A stretch of DNA of 64,000 nt, taken from assembly GCA_963576765.1 (NCBI GenBank), contig OY755214.1, positions 25,926,619 through 25,990,618 on the forward strand. The letters run 5' to 3'. The notes beneath the pieces are model-generated. The model was given only the letters and a program-made list of their open reading frames with translations, searched no databases and was not told the DNA's origin. This document shows positions 23,545 to 35,196 of the stretch, one piece after another (position 1 is the stretch's first letter; each line of letters opens with the position of its first letter). The stretch comes from Draba incana. Its lineage: Eukaryota > Streptophyta > Magnoliopsida > Brassicales > Brassicaceae. The translations under genes were made by a program, and so were the position numbers.

Positions 23545-24347
23545 TCACTTATTTCTTTTGGCAATAAAAGTAGTAAGGGCTACTAAAGGAGCCACTTTTT
23601 CCGAACTAAACCCTTGAAGATGTTGCCGTGCATCTCTCGTCAATTTCTTTACGAATTCTTTAGATTTCTCTAACCCCAACAACTTTGGATACGTCAGTTT
23701 TCCGGCGAGCTGATCTTTTCCGGCGGTTTTTCCCAATTCCTCCGAGGACTTCGTCTCGTCCAAAATATCATCCACCACCTGAAACAACAATCCAATGCAC
23801 CTTGCATACTTTCTCACTTGCTCAATCTCTTCATCAGATCCACCACCAATAATGGCTCCAAGAACAGCAGCAGTTTCCAACAAAACCGCGGTTTTATGAA
23901 CATGAATAAACTCCAAATTCTCTAATNNNNNNNNNNNNNNNNNNNNNNNNNNNNNNNNNNNNNNNNNNNNNNNNNNNNNNNNNNNNNNNNNNNNNNNNNN
24001 NNNNNNNNNNNNNNNNNNNNNNNNNNNNNNNNNNNNNNNNNNNNNNNNNNNNNNNNNNNNNNNNNNNNNNNNNNNNNNNNNNNNNNNNNNNNNNNNNNNN
24101 NNNNNNNNNNNNNNNNNNNNNNNNNNTATAGACGTCTTCTTCTTCTTCTTCATCATCATCTTCTTCTTCTTGTACAATAGGAGAATCAAGGAACTCGAGT
24201 ACTTCTTTTCTTGATAAAGAGCGGCCTTGGCTCGAGTTTCTAAAGAAGGCTCGAGGAGGCGGGCTAGCCTTGGTTTAAGGCTCTGGAAGAAGAAGTTTAG
24301 AGAGAGAAGGAAAGAGAGAGATAGAGAAAGAGAATTTGAGCATCCAT
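23545..24347 (-). CDS. Geranylgeranyl diphosphate synthase (GGPPS2-like), gapped and frameshifted
   Basis: The enzyme condenses IPP with allylic diphosphates to make C20 geranylgeranyl diphosphate. The C-terminal part (23545-23926, about 126 residues ending FIAKRNK) contains the second aspartate-rich motif in LLFQVVDDILDETKSSEEL and the conserved GKDQLAGKLTYPKL. The first aspartate-rich motif falls in a 200-N gap. The N-terminal part (24127-24347, starting MDAQILFLYL) has a hydrophobic leader like the ER-type Arabidopsis GGPPS2 (At2g23800), but two single-base deletions break it: near 24296-24310 in a CT run and near 24211-24216. The later segment SRKEVLEFLDSPIVQEEEDD is in a third frame. The gap holds about 66 codons, where the family would need about 170. 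It is either a pseudogene or a poorly assembled gene; the intact C-terminus favours the latter slightly. Confidence 0.8.
23927..24126. other. Assembly gap (200 N)
   Basis: Exactly 200 N inside the GGPPS gene, a round number that suggests a placeholder of unknown true length. Frames read through it are meaningless. Confidence 0.98.
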
Positions 24348-24352
24348 TTCAT

Positions 24353-25595
24353 AAGAAACAAATTCCTTCTCGGGTTATTAGTGGTTTGTCTAATTTATAG
24401 GAAGTACTATTAGTATCACCCGATGCTGACTTGGCTAATGCTTTTATGTATACACAAAAAGAAAAGGAACTTAACGGCAAGGCTTTTCGTTAGATCATGG
24501 TTATCTTGGTTTGGTTTTCTATTTGTTCTTAAGATCGGTTTAAAAGTGGGACATGGTTTTGGGTTTAGGTTGATTAAATTTACATTCCCCTCAAGTCCTA
24601 TGAAATTATAGAGTAAAAGTCCGAAATTTGGTAGTTATAAAAAATGTGTTTTTTTTTTTTGTCGACATAAAAAATGTGTTATAATGGTCAGTTTAGAGAT
24701 GCATACGATATATTATATTTTAAAACAATTTCATCGTAACAATTATTTATTTTGTATCTTATTAATGTTAGTATGATTTCAATGAATATGATTTTGCCTT
24801 AATTGACTCATTAGTAGTATTTGTCTAGTTTTTATGTACATGTGAGAATAGTAGTATGGTGATCTCGACAGTCACTAATTACGTTAACATGGCTTTTCTG
24901 TTCCTGAGAATTCTCATATTTTCAAAAGGGTAACAGAAAACCGATTTGAACCGGAAATAGAAAATCCAAAATAATAATCAAACCGGATTGATGCGGATGA
25001 TGTCTTCCCAAAACACCTTTCTTGTTAGCCGAATAGAGAAGGAAGACGTCCAATCTCATGTCCACAATTACGTAAAAGAACGCAGAAACCAAGAAACATG
25101 GAACTCGTGAGAGACAACTTCTTTGCTCTGCACGTATCCTTCTTTTTTTTTTAAGCACTAATCTGCATTTACACGCATTAATTTGCTTGAGCTTTTCTAT
25201 TACCAATTTCTAAAATTCCGAGGACGAGAAAAAAAACTACAAACATCCTCTTTTTTTATAATGTAATTACTAAAGTTGTTTGATGGAATCGTTATTCGGT
25301 CCATAATGAGTATAGAGAAATTCATCTTTTAAAAATGTCGTAAATTTAAAGGGTTTGGCTTTTTCTCTGATGGTCCAGTTAAAAGTTAAAAGCAAGGGGA
25401 TTGGGACTACAAAGCATATTTGGGATATTTATATACTATAATTAACTATATATGTCAGTTGATCTTGGTTCTCGGATTCATGCCAAGGTCAAGGGATTCT
25501 CAAGCTAGTGTGCGAACACACGTGGAGACTTTGATTTCAAGATAGAAAGGAGCTTTAGGGAAGAAGATACTCTGAATAAATAGGAGGCTTCAGTG
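24353..25595. other. Upstream region of GGPPS gene, no gene seen
   Basis: Directly upstream is a GA-rich leader (24300-24340 region), then AT-rich sequence with several poly-T runs. No coding frame or structured RNA was recognised. Confidence 0.5.
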
Positions 25596-25596
25596 T

Positions 25597-25862
25597 TAAG
25601 AGCACTCTCAGCAGAAGAGTAGATATACAATTTAGAGTTTCTGACATATAAAATACTATTATTTTTAAATTAACTAAATTATTTAATTAAAAAAAAATTT
25701 GAACCAATAAAAAACTTCTAAGTAGCATGAGACTTTCTAACAAAATTCCTAAAATTTCTCTTTTCAGAGATGGTTTCTCAATCTTTCTCTCCATTTCTTC
25801 GCTCTATTATTTTTTTAATAGTAAGATATCTTATTAGAACATACCAATGGACATGCCCTAAG
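25597..25862. mobile_element. MITE-like fold-back element
   Basis: The left end TTAAGAGCACTCTCAGCAG resembles the inverted right end TTAGGGCATGTCCATTGG, around an AT-rich interior. TTA/TAA flanks fit a PIF/Harbinger-type or related MITE. The TIR match is loose. Confidence 0.45.
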
Positions 25863-26065
25863 GGATTTAAAGCATTGATTAAGATTTAAATCATAACTTT
25901 TAAGAGTATCAAATTAGTATGATTAAAGACGAAAACATGTTTCTACCAAAAAAAAGAAGACGAAACATGTTATCGCCGTTTGCCTAGGCGATGTATGTGC
26001 ATGTGTGTTTGCTTGTATGGTACGTTTAAAAAAAAAATCATGTAGTAGGATAGATTCATGTATGA

Positions 26066-27207
26066 AGAGTAATCTAGGATTACTCCAAAGTGTTTAGACT
26101 TAAGAAAGTTTTCTATGGATTGAAACGATCTCCATGCCAATGGAATAAAAGATTTGATCAATTCATGCTATCTTAAGGTTTCATGAGAAGTGAACATGAT
26201 CACTATGCTTATATCAGGGAAGCAAGTGAAGGTAGTTATCAATATTACTTGTTGTATGTTGATGATATGGTGGTGGCAGCTGAGAGTGTGAAAGATATCA
26301 AGAAACTGAACAAAATAATAAGTTTTGAATTTGATATGAAGGATTTGGGACATGCAAGAAAGATTCTTGGGATGGAGGTTGTTAATAGTAGGGAGAAAAT
26401 GACTCTTACTTTGTCTCAGGTGGAGTATCTGATGAAAGTCATTCATACATTCAAAATGTGATGCTAAGAGTTTTAACACACCAATTTCAGCTCATTCAAG
26501 TTGGTTGCTATGAAAGATGAATCTGAGTGCATAGATACATTTACAAATCCGTATTCTAGTGCAATAGGTAGCATAATGTATGCTATGGTGGGATCTAGAC
26601 CTGATTTGGCTTATGCAATTGGAGTTGTAAGCATGTATATGAGCAAACCAAGTCATATATATTAGGTAGTAGTGAAATGGTTATTGAAGTACGTTAAAGG
26701 ACCTTTGAACTTGTGTATGACATACACAAGAGAAGATAAACCGATACTTCTAGGATTTTGCGATTTTGATTTTGCATATGATGTAGATGGGAAAATATCT
26801 ATTTCAGGGTATGTTTTTACTATTGGAGGAAGCATAGTAAGTTGGAAGTCATGGTTACAATATGTGGTTGCTCTATCTACCACAAAGGCAGAATATATGT
26901 CTCTTACTGAAGCTGTGAAGGAAAAAATATGGTTGAGAGGGTTAATGGAGGATTTTGTTTTTAGGCAACAACAATTTCTATCTGGTGTGATTATCAAAGT
27001 GCCACATGTTTGGCTCAAATCAGTGTGTATCATGGACGCACAAAGCACATGGCTACAAAGTTCTATTTTGTGAGGGATTGGGTGAATTCTGGAGATGTTG
27101 AAGTCTTGAAGATAACATCATCAAGAAATCTAGCTGATATACTCATAAAGGTAATACCTATAAATAAGTTCAATGAACCTTTGGACTTATTGAAGATCAT
27201 CAAATGT
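26066..27207 (+). pseudogene. Copia RT-RNase H fragment
   Basis: Begins at the RT motif VFYGLKRSPCQWNKRFDQFM, has the catalytic YVDD in YLLYVDDMVVA (about 26258), then ISFEFDMKDLGHARKILGM, GSRPDLAYAIGVVS, and the RNase H region GYVFTIGGSIVSWKS and STTKAEYMSL. The last segment (HMATKFYFVRDWVNSGDVEV) is in another frame. Several stops and at least one frameshift disable it. These motifs match the Tork/TNT1 copia lineage rather than the 11-16 kb element. Confidence 0.85.
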
Positions 27208-27296
27208 TAGGAAGCTTAAGGAGGCTGTCATGAGTCTAGAATAAGAAGTTACAATAATCCACAAAGGTAAACATGCAATTATGTTAAGGTGGAGTT

Positions 27297-27662
27297 TGTT
27301 GAATCTAACATATATTGTTTTAGATGAATTAAGCCTTAGGCACACATGTGAGATTAGTTGTTCACGTGTGATGAGAGATACTATAAGAATAAGAGGGTTT
27401 GCTGTTAGATCATTCTAGAGATATATATGAAGAATGAGTCTGTTGTGTAAAGGCAAACTTGTATTCTCTCCGATTCACTAAAATTTTGTATCTCTCTTAA
27501 ACTCTCACTCTTTGTAAGATGCTAAGGTTTGATTGATGGTGGATTGCTGGGATTCCTGGCCCGAGACGTAGGTGTCCATATCGAAATCGAACTGGTAGCC
27601 ATTTGTGTCTCAATTTCTCAAATTTTTCTCTGTTCTTTTCTCTCAAACAATCGATCTCAACA
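27297..27662 (+). repeat. 3' LTR of TNT1-like fragment
   Basis: 366 bp starting TGTTGA right after the purine tract and ending TCAACA, an inverted terminal pair. No second copy is present in the window. Confidence 0.65.
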
Positions 27663-28483
27663 ATCTTAGATTCTATTTAATCTGAGCCAAATCGTAGCTA
27701 GATCCCAGTTGATAAAAGTTTGCAGTATATGTTTGAAACTCAATAGTTTAACTTAACAAAAACAAAAACAGTTCAAATGAAAGAAAATCAATTTTATACA
27801 TGATAAAATTATTTAAAATCTCAAATAATATTAATTTTCTAAAATTGTAAGAAATATTATCTTAAACAAAATTCTTTTAGTTCTCCGTGCGGATTGCTTT
27901 GTGAAAGCAGTATGAGAACGATGCTCTTCATTTTCTCCAGGTATGTTCGTCGGGTTCCATATTGACATCCTTTGAGAATGACCTTTTTCCAAAACCTTAA
28001 TGAATGAAATATCATAATTGTATTGCAACATTTTTTTAGTAATAGACAAAAATAAAAATATGGTGACCCCGAAATATAACCATTGTCATAAAAGATAATT
28101 GGTGACCGAATTCTTTGCTTGGCTTACTTATCTTCCGTAACTGTACAAAGCCCATGTTCCAATTTAAGACCAAGAGAAATCTCGTGTGACTATTTGGACT
28201 TTTTCCGTGTTCGACGATTACTGGACACAACTAAGGATGCTTTGTGTTCAACAACTGTTCAAAACTCATTTGGTTCAAATTTTTAGGAAAGCTCTGCTCA
28301 ACAGTGAATAATTCAACAAGTTAGTCCATGATGCGTTTAAGATTTAGAGAATTTTATGTGCCTTGTTTCCAAATGGCGAATGTATCATTTTACTGGCTCA
28401 CGAGTTTACAAAGACGGGGAGAAAAGGGAGTGAAATGAAATCTTGACGACTTGTATGAACAAATTATTCATTTGCACAACTAA
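27663..28483. other. AT-rich spacer, no gene recognised
   Basis: A minus-strand frame at 27831-28049 (about 72 residues, Ser/Arg/Thr-rich) looks somewhat protein-like but matches nothing I know and has no evident splice context. Otherwise nothing. Confidence 0.35.
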
Positions 28484-28990
28484 TGAAACAACCAACATTT
28501 TTTAAAAAAAATAATTAATCCGGATTATTATTCTCATAAATAATAATCCTCAATAATTAATTTCAACAACAATTAAATCAGCGGAAATAAATAACCAATT
28601 AACCAGATAAACCAAATTAAGTTCAATAACCAAATAAACCAAATTCCAAAAACTCAACCAGCAATTCTAGCAACTAACATCATGTTCTACTAAAATGTAA
28701 CATAAACATAAAATCCTATTTAATAAATACTTAGTGAGCTAGTCATACCACCTACGACATATCACTCATGCTCAAAAAACACATTTGCCACACAATATAA
28801 ATCAACACATAACACCATCACACAAATAAAACAAATTTCGGCCAACAATAGATGTGTAACATCCGCAAACCAAAATGTTGTTTTTGTTAATCAGTTAGTA
28901 GTCTTAGAATCATCCTCTTCGGCCTTTAAAGAGATTCCGCGGTAAGTTGATTTTTGATTGGTTGTGAATTCTAGAATCTTAATTGTTCTT
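28484..28990 (+). repeat. LTR-like sequence at 5' side of gypsy element
   Basis: It starts TGAAACAACC, has an AT-rich body (TTAATCCGGATTATTATTCT), and lies directly before the gypsy gag start at 29009. Style and place suggest a 5' LTR or its remnant. I found no matching copy on the 3' side and no primer-binding site, so the boundaries are unproven. TGTAACATCCGC at 28855 is the inverse of GCGGATGTTACA ending at 41642. Confidence 0.4.
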
Positions 28991-29008
28991 TGGGCAGTGC
29001 AAGGTCTG

Positions 29009-29751
29009 ATGGCTATAATTCTGAGAGGTCGTGGCTGTAGCGCCAGAGGTCGTGGTCGTGTAGGCCGAGATCGTGGTTGGGGGCGTGTGAGCACGTCTTT
29101 CGAGTGGGTGGCTCGGGGGGAGTCGCCAGAGTAGGGTGCTGATTCGCAGACGTATCATGAGGGATCAGTGGGCAGTGTCAGAGTATCTGTTGGTGCGGGT
29201 GGTGGTACTGGAGCAGTTGGAGTTGCAGGAGGCCCAAGTGAGGGTGCTATTGCAGGTGTGGCCCAGGGTCCAGATGATCGTTAGGTGAAGATGTTAGCCC
29301 AAATTTTGGAGCGGTTACCGAGTGCAGTACCAGGGCATATTCCAGTGGTTGAGGAGCATCTGGCTTATCGAGGGATGTTGAATCAGATTATGAGCATCAG
29401 ATCTTTCTCCTTCTTGGGCGGAGGGGGACCTAAGATAGCGGATGAGTGGAGGATGAGGGTAGAGCGTAGGTTTTATTCTATCAAGTGTGCTGATGCGTAT
29501 CGAGTGGATTTAGCGGTTCACTTCTTGGAGGGTGATGCGCGTCTCAGGTGGAGGAGTGTTGAGGCCCGGAGGAGGCGGACATAGTGGACTTGGGGAGAAT
29601 TCTTGGTGGAGTTTAATGCCAGGTATTTTCCTTAAGAAGAAGTGGATCGGTTGGAGTTGTAGTTTTCGGAACTGGTTCAAGGAGACCGGTTGATAGGCGA
29701 GTATTATGCTGAGTTCGACAGGCTAGTGGTTTATGTAGGTAGAGGCATGAA
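29009..29751 (+). pseudogene. Ty3/gypsy gag, 5' portion
   Basis: Starts MAIILRGRGCSARGRGR and continues through HIPVVEEHLAYRGMLNQIM and GDARLRWRSVEARR to FDRLVVYVGRGMN. This is the usual order of a plant gypsy gag (basic Gly/Arg-rich head, then the capsid-like region). In-frame stops occur, for example after EARRRRT and VEFNARYFP. The frame is cut at 29751 by insertion of the 29752-37387 element and resumes at 37393. Confidence 0.75.
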
Positions 29752-30235
29752 TGTAGGGGTCAAATTCCACCCCTTGAAGATCACCAGAAGAAAATGGCTA
29801 AGTCTGGGCGAAGAAGAGCTCTACCGAAAGTCTAGCATGCACCGGCCGGTCGGGAGATCCGTAAACCAACAGCTGCACCGAACCGAACCGGGTGAGCCAA
29901 TTTTAGGACTTCATCTACTCAACAAGCCCAATTCGGCTCAGCCCATCTAATTGGGCCGAACCAAGCTGCAAGTGGGCCGAACCACTAATGGGCCTGCCGA
30001 CCTAGGAGTGCAGCTCACGCCAGAAACCCTAGCCGACTTAGGATAGTATAAATATATTGTATCATCCTCTTGAAAGGGGATCACGAATTCTAGCAGAACC
30101 CTTTGTACTCACTTTCACAGCTACACAGCTAATAATAAACTCTTTCTTCTCAATTGTTCTTGTTTTCTAACCTAGAAGTTTTGCAGCTCTACCGCGAACC
30201 CGACAAATCTAATTGTAGGAAATCCAGCTCCCACA
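29752..30235 (+). repeat. 5' LTR of nested non-coding element
   Basis: 484 bp, TGTAGGGGTC...CTCCCACA, with a TATA-like GTATAAATATATTG near 30046. Matches 36904-37387. Confidence 0.95.
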
Positions 30236-30344
30236 ATTTGGCGCTAGAAGGAGGGGAGCCAAAAACTTCATACACAAAGAAATCACAAGCAAGTTTGAGA
30301 AGATGACAGGAAACTGCGCAACGGACGACAGCGCCGATCCGAAG

Positions 30345-30495
30345 GAGACGCCTCCCAACGGATCTAGATCCACCGGTCAGAACGGCAAGGAGCAGATGCC
30401 TCCCAACGGATCTAGATCCACCGCTCAAAACGACAAAGAGCAGACGCCTCCTAACGGATCCAGGTCAACAAGTCAGAACGACAGATGGCAGCGCC
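30345..30495 (+). repeat. Three 48-bp repeats encoding PPNGSRST(x)QN(x)KEQ
   Basis: A small plus-strand frame (30303-30527) starts MTGNCATDDSADPKET and contains three in-frame 16-residue repeats, PPNGSRSTGQNGKEQM and variants. The last is followed by RRSKADGSQ. The element at 53954 has a comparable in-frame repeat just after its primer site. Confidence 0.7.
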
Positions 30496-31774
30496 GATCC
30501 AAAGCAGATGGCTCCCAACAGATCTAGAGCAAGCGATGGATCTGGGGCAACCGATACTCAAACTACCACGAAAAGATCTTGATCCACCACGACGACTAAC
30601 CCACTGTCCGACAACCTGCAGCTCGCTTGATCCTGACAAGCCTCACTTCAACGCCCGTCGGCGCGCTGAAAATCAGCGGTACATCTGGCGAGCCAACTCT
30701 GTGAGCCGACGAAAGGAGACACCTCCCGACAGATCAGGAACAACTAGACAAAACGGCAAGACAAGATCCACCTCTTTGGTTAACAGACCCAGATCCGGGA
30801 CAACAAGTCCGAGAGATTCGCCGCCGCCGTTCTTGCGCCGTACCGTGGAACCGTATCACCGAGCTGTCGCCATTCTTGTGTCGCATCAGTGAGCCGTTTT
30901 GCCGCGCCCTTGTAACCGAACCGCGAGCCACACTTCAGATCTGAACCGCGAGCAACGGGTCTGACTCGGGACCCGAACCGCGAGCCACGGATCCGAGACC
31001 GGAGAAATCATTGGCGAGCCTTGGACTGCCATCTTCTTTCCATCCCAAGCCGTGCCGACCGTGGATCCTTTTCTTTAAGAATCCCGAGCCGTTCTGAGCC
31101 ACTAACTCGCCGGGCCACGAGCCAAAACAGAGGGATTACCGAGCCGATAATTTCAACCGAACCGTGAGGAGATTCGAGATCCTCTTTGCATTGTTGTGAC
31201 TTGGTTCGGTGGAGCGGCTCACCGGTTTGGTTTAGCCGTCTCTAAAGCACGTTGTGTTTTGTAAATGACCCGCTCTCGCCAGAGATTCAAAAAACGTGCC
31301 ATGTTACTTGAGAGCAAACCATTTTCTCCGAAAACGAGCCACGCTTTCTTGTAGACGAACCGTTTTTGGGATTCGGGAATTCTACCGGCTAACCACAGCA
31401 CGTTCTCTGCAACAAAATCATGGGTGAGCCATCTATTCAACCGGGTGAGCCGTCAAAGTCTATCGGTTAATCTCGACAGGTTCTCAGATTTAACTCTCTC
31501 ACAGCTCGGAAATCAACCTACTAATACAGCTCATGAGAATCAACTCGATTTTCATACCTCCCCGCGGCTCGAATTCGCTTCACCATCCCTGCGGCTTGAC
31601 TTCAGCTTTAACATCATCATTACATGGGTTTAACTTCAACTCTCTTGCGGATTGGATTCAACTTTATCATCCCTCAAATATGCATAGCCGGTATTACCGA
31701 GCCCTTGAGTTATACATATCGTATCAGCTCGGGGAAATACTAGAGAGCACGGGTCTATAGTGAAAAGAAATAAT

Positions 31775-32095
31775 TTTGAGTTAGCTTTCCAACTCAAGTA
31801 AAATGACATCATTTGGAGTTGCAGTTCTCAAGTTATACCCGATTTACTGAAGATGTATCAATCTGGATTTTTCGGCTCGGCACGGCCAGTAACAAAGACG
31901 TAAAGAGCTGGTATTTTGATACATGATGCAATTTTGAGTTAGCTTTCGAATGCAGGTAAAATGACATCATTTGGAGTTGCGGTTCTTAGGATATAGCCGA
32001 TTTACTGAAGATGTATCAACCTGAATTCTTTAAACCCGAGCTGTAGTAATCGGCTCGGCATGGCCAAGGATAAAAACATACCGAGCTGAAATTTG
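31775..32095 (+). repeat. Tandem duplication, ~157-bp units
   Basis: AATTTTGAGTTAGCTTTC (about 31771) recurs at about 31930. Both copies contain AAAATGACATCATTTGGAGT and GATTTACTGAAGATGTATCA, then an element-specific CGGCTCGGC phrase. Confidence 0.8.
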
Positions 32096-33525
32096 GGTAG
32101 GAGATAGATAATCGAGTCAGCTTTTATCCAAAACAAGTTTGAAGTCGTGTGGACCAATGGTTAGAGATATACATTGATTTTCGGTTCACGGCACAACCGA
32201 CTATCACGGTGCAACCGTTCAAACTGTTCGGACTTAACAAAAACACGGCGCAACCGACTATCGGTCCGGACTATTGTTGATCTCGCCCTAACCGTCGTAA
32301 TTCCGGACCAAGCCGCGAACCTCCCGAGATCAATTCCCGAGCCGAGATTCACCGATTCTCGAGCCAAGATTCACCGATTCTCGAGCCGATTATTGTAGAT
32401 CCGAACCAATCGGTTGCACAGATTCGTTTCTCCGAGCCGCCACTTCAATTTTGCTGGGCAATCAACTCGCCAAACCGCCAAATTGATCTTGTCGGACCAC
32501 CGATCCGCCGACCCTTCGCTTCACCGAGCCGTCGATCCGACTTACTGGACCACCACTTCACCAACCCCGCTACTCGATCTCACCAAACCATCATTCCACC
32601 GAGCCATTCCGATCTTCACCGTGAGTTACGGGTTTCCGATCCGCGATTCTTCGAGCCGCGAATCAACAAAATCACCCACCTCAGCGAGCCGTTGTCTCAT
32701 CGTTCTAGAAAGTGTGCTACGCTTCTTTTAAACGAACCACTTTCTCTGGAGATTTGCAGAAACGAGCCACGTTCCTTGCGAACGAACCGTTTCCCGATCT
32801 CTACGTTCTTTTCAAAACAAGCCACGCTTTTTATAAGCGAACCGTTTTGGAAATTAACTCATCTTCCTCATGTTGACGCCCCTGAACCGTGAACCGCGAA
32901 CCGCGAGCAATGAACCGCGAAATCGAAACAACTACCGAGTTGTTTTCATACCCAATCGGCGACACCAAGTCGTTTGGTGACCCAAACTGATTTAATCATT
33001 TGAGCCATGATCCGGGGTAACGAGTCTTTTGTTAACAGATCCAGATCCGGGGTAACAAGTCCGAGAGATTCACCGCCATCGGTTACTTTCCACGCCACCG
33101 CCACCGTTTTGCCTAACTCTGGAAGTAAAACCGAAACAGGAGCCACCTTGCTTTTTTCATATACAGCTACTCCTCATGCCGCCTCTGGTGGTATAATCAA
33201 ACTGGGAGCCAACAAAAGGAGCACTATCCGCAAACGGAACGCCGCGAATCACCAACATCATCAACGACTCTGGAGGAGCATGACACCATCGGTTAACCCA
33301 ATATGTAAACGGCGTGCCGTTGTCTCATTGTTCCAGAAAGTGTGCCACGCTTCCTTTAAAGCGAACCACTTTCTCTTGAGATTTGCAGAAACGAGCCACG
33401 TTCCATGCGAATGAACCGTTTCCCGAATCTCATGCCTTCTCCAAAATAAGCCACGCTTATTGCAAGCGAACCATTTTGGAGAGTAACCCAATTCACCGTT
33501 TACTTGTGTCGCATGCCAGAATTCA

Positions 33526-33736
33526 AGCTAAGTGTCTGCTCCCCCGCGAACTGTTTTCTAAGCTAAGTGTCGGCTCCCCTGCAAACTATTTTCTATGCTA
33601 AGTGTCGGCTCCCCCGCAAACTGTTTTCTAAGCTAAGTGTCGGCTCCCCCGCGAACTGATTTCTTAGCTAAGTGTCGGCTCGCCTGCAAACAGTTTTCTA
33701 AGATACGTGTCGGCTCGCCCGTGAACTGTTCTTGCA
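33526..33736 (+). repeat. 35-bp tandem array, six units
   Basis: Units such as AGCTAAGTGTCGGCTCCCCC followed by GCGAACTGTTTTCTA are repeated head to tail with a few substitutions. Confidence 0.88.
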
Positions 33737-34027
33737 AGTGGCACCGGGTCATCCATTAACTATTTTTCCGAGCTGATCGGCCGACCAATTGTCACCAGAA
33801 CTCGACCCGCGTACCTGTGTTTTTGGAAACGAGCCACATTCCTTACGAATGAACCGTTTCCTGAAAACATACCGTCTCCCTAAAACGAGCTACGCTTCTC
33901 ACAAGCGAACCGTCGAATTCTACCGGCTAACCACAACACAATAAAGTCATGGAAATCACGGTGCAACCGATTATCACGGTGCAACCGATTGATGTTTCGG
34001 AATCACCGTGCAACCGATTGATGTTTC

Positions 34028-34205
34028 GAAATCACCGTCGCAAATCCGGCACGCCGTCACAAATCCGGTACGCCATCACAAATCCGGCACGCCGTCACAA
34101 ATTCGGCTCGCCGTTACAAATTTGGCTTGCCATTACAAGTCTCAAACAACGGCTCGCCGTTATAAATTCGGCTCGCCGTTACGAACCCAAACAATGGCTC
34201 GCCGT
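34028..34205 (+). repeat. ~19-22-bp tandem array
   Basis: Variants of CAAATCCGGCACGCCGTCA, then TTCGGCTCGCCGTTACAAA, about eight in all. It is preceded by three copies of CACGGTGCAACCGATT (33957-34020). Confidence 0.8.
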
Positions 34206-34267
34206 TTATAAATCTCAAACAACGACGCTACCTATCCAAAATTCAGACAAGAATCATATCATTCATG

Positions 34268-34395
34268 AACTACGGGGCGACTTGATCCCTACAAAGGGTA
34301 CGTAGGTAGCTCGTTTTCAGACAGGTTCAGTTGCCCCCCTCCTCAAAAGAGGGGGGGGGGGGGGAATGGGTGCGTATACTCGTATACTCCCATCT
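34268..34395 (+). other. Conserved C-run/G-run hairpin of the non-coding LTR elements
   Basis: GGGGCGACTTGATCCCTACA, then AAGGGTACGTAGGTAGCTC, then TTGCCCCCCTCCTCAAAAG, then 14 G and a CGTATACTCCCATC tail. The C-run can pair with the G-run. The same order occurs at 55460-55585 in the other non-coding element. Confidence 0.65.
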
Positions 34396-35196
34396 TTTTA
34401 TAGATAACCAGGAGCCACCTGATCCCGACGAGCCTCACTTTAACACCTGTCGGCGCGCAAAAAAGAGAAACCACATCCGGCGAGCTGACAAAATGAGTAT
34501 GCCATTACCGAATAGAACGATGAGAATCGTCAAGATCATCAGTGATACCGAAGAAGATAACAATACCAAAGATTCTGGATCATCATGCATCGGTAGAGCC
34601 GCTCAAAAGAGAAACCTGAATTCGAGTTGCGTACCAGTATTCTTAGAAACGAGCCACATTCCTTGTGAATGAATCGTTTCCTGAAAACCGTGCCATCTCC
34701 ACAAAATGAGCCACGCTTTTCACAAGCAAATCGTTGAATTCTCCTGGCTAGTCACCACGACATGTTCTCCACAATAAAATCACGGTTGAGCAGTTTATTC
34801 AATCGGGTGAGCCGTCTAATTCTACAGGCTAATCGCGACAGATTCTCCACAACAAAGTCACGGGTGAGCCGTCTATTCAATTGGATCGGTGGATCCAACT
34901 CACCGCCATTGTCTCGTTACTCCATCAATACGCTCTCAAACGATCATCGAGCCTATTCGCCGTGAATCCAAACCAATCATCGAGCTAAGTTATCGCTTCT
35001 CCGATCTTTCCAAAAAGAGGAGAGCAGGTACGTATAGTCATATACTCCATCTTTTTTACATCACACTTACATCCTTTACGGATCATCCAAAGTCCCACCT
35101 AAACGGACATACCTCTTATCATTCTCGTTGCTGCTGGCCACAATAGCGAACTACTACATCCTAGCGGATTAAAAGCGCGCTATATAAATTTAGAGT

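Larger units (their letters stand above)
26066..27662 (+). mobile_element. 3' part of a TNT1-like copia element
   Basis: A truncated copia element: the last part of reverse transcriptase, RNase H, a purine tract (AAGGTGGAG) and a 3' LTR. Everything upstream of mid-RT is missing, so no target duplication can be tested. Confidence 0.85.
32690..34745 (+). repeat. Dispersed GAGCCACG/GCGAACCG modules
   Basis: Diverged copies of a ~150-bp module occur near 32700-32870, 33325-33480, 33815-33920 and 34635-34740: ACGAGCCACGTTCCTTGCG, GAACCGTTTCCCGAATCT, then GCCACGCTT...AAGCGAACC. A related copy lies at about 31260-31400. None keeps a long frame. Confidence 0.65.

Noticed and set aside
23545..24189. 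Continuous frame through the N gap in the GGPPS gene
   Set aside because: The 200 N are a placeholder, and the part upstream of the gap (Lys/Met-rich) is out of the true frame.
27831..28230. Two short minus-strand frames
   Set aside because: Somewhat protein-like composition but no recognisable family, start context or splicing; not enough for a gene call.
33526..33736. Regular 35-bp repeats resembling a CRISPR array
   Set aside because: Eukaryotic context, no unique spacers, and units are contiguous tandem copies inside an LTR element.
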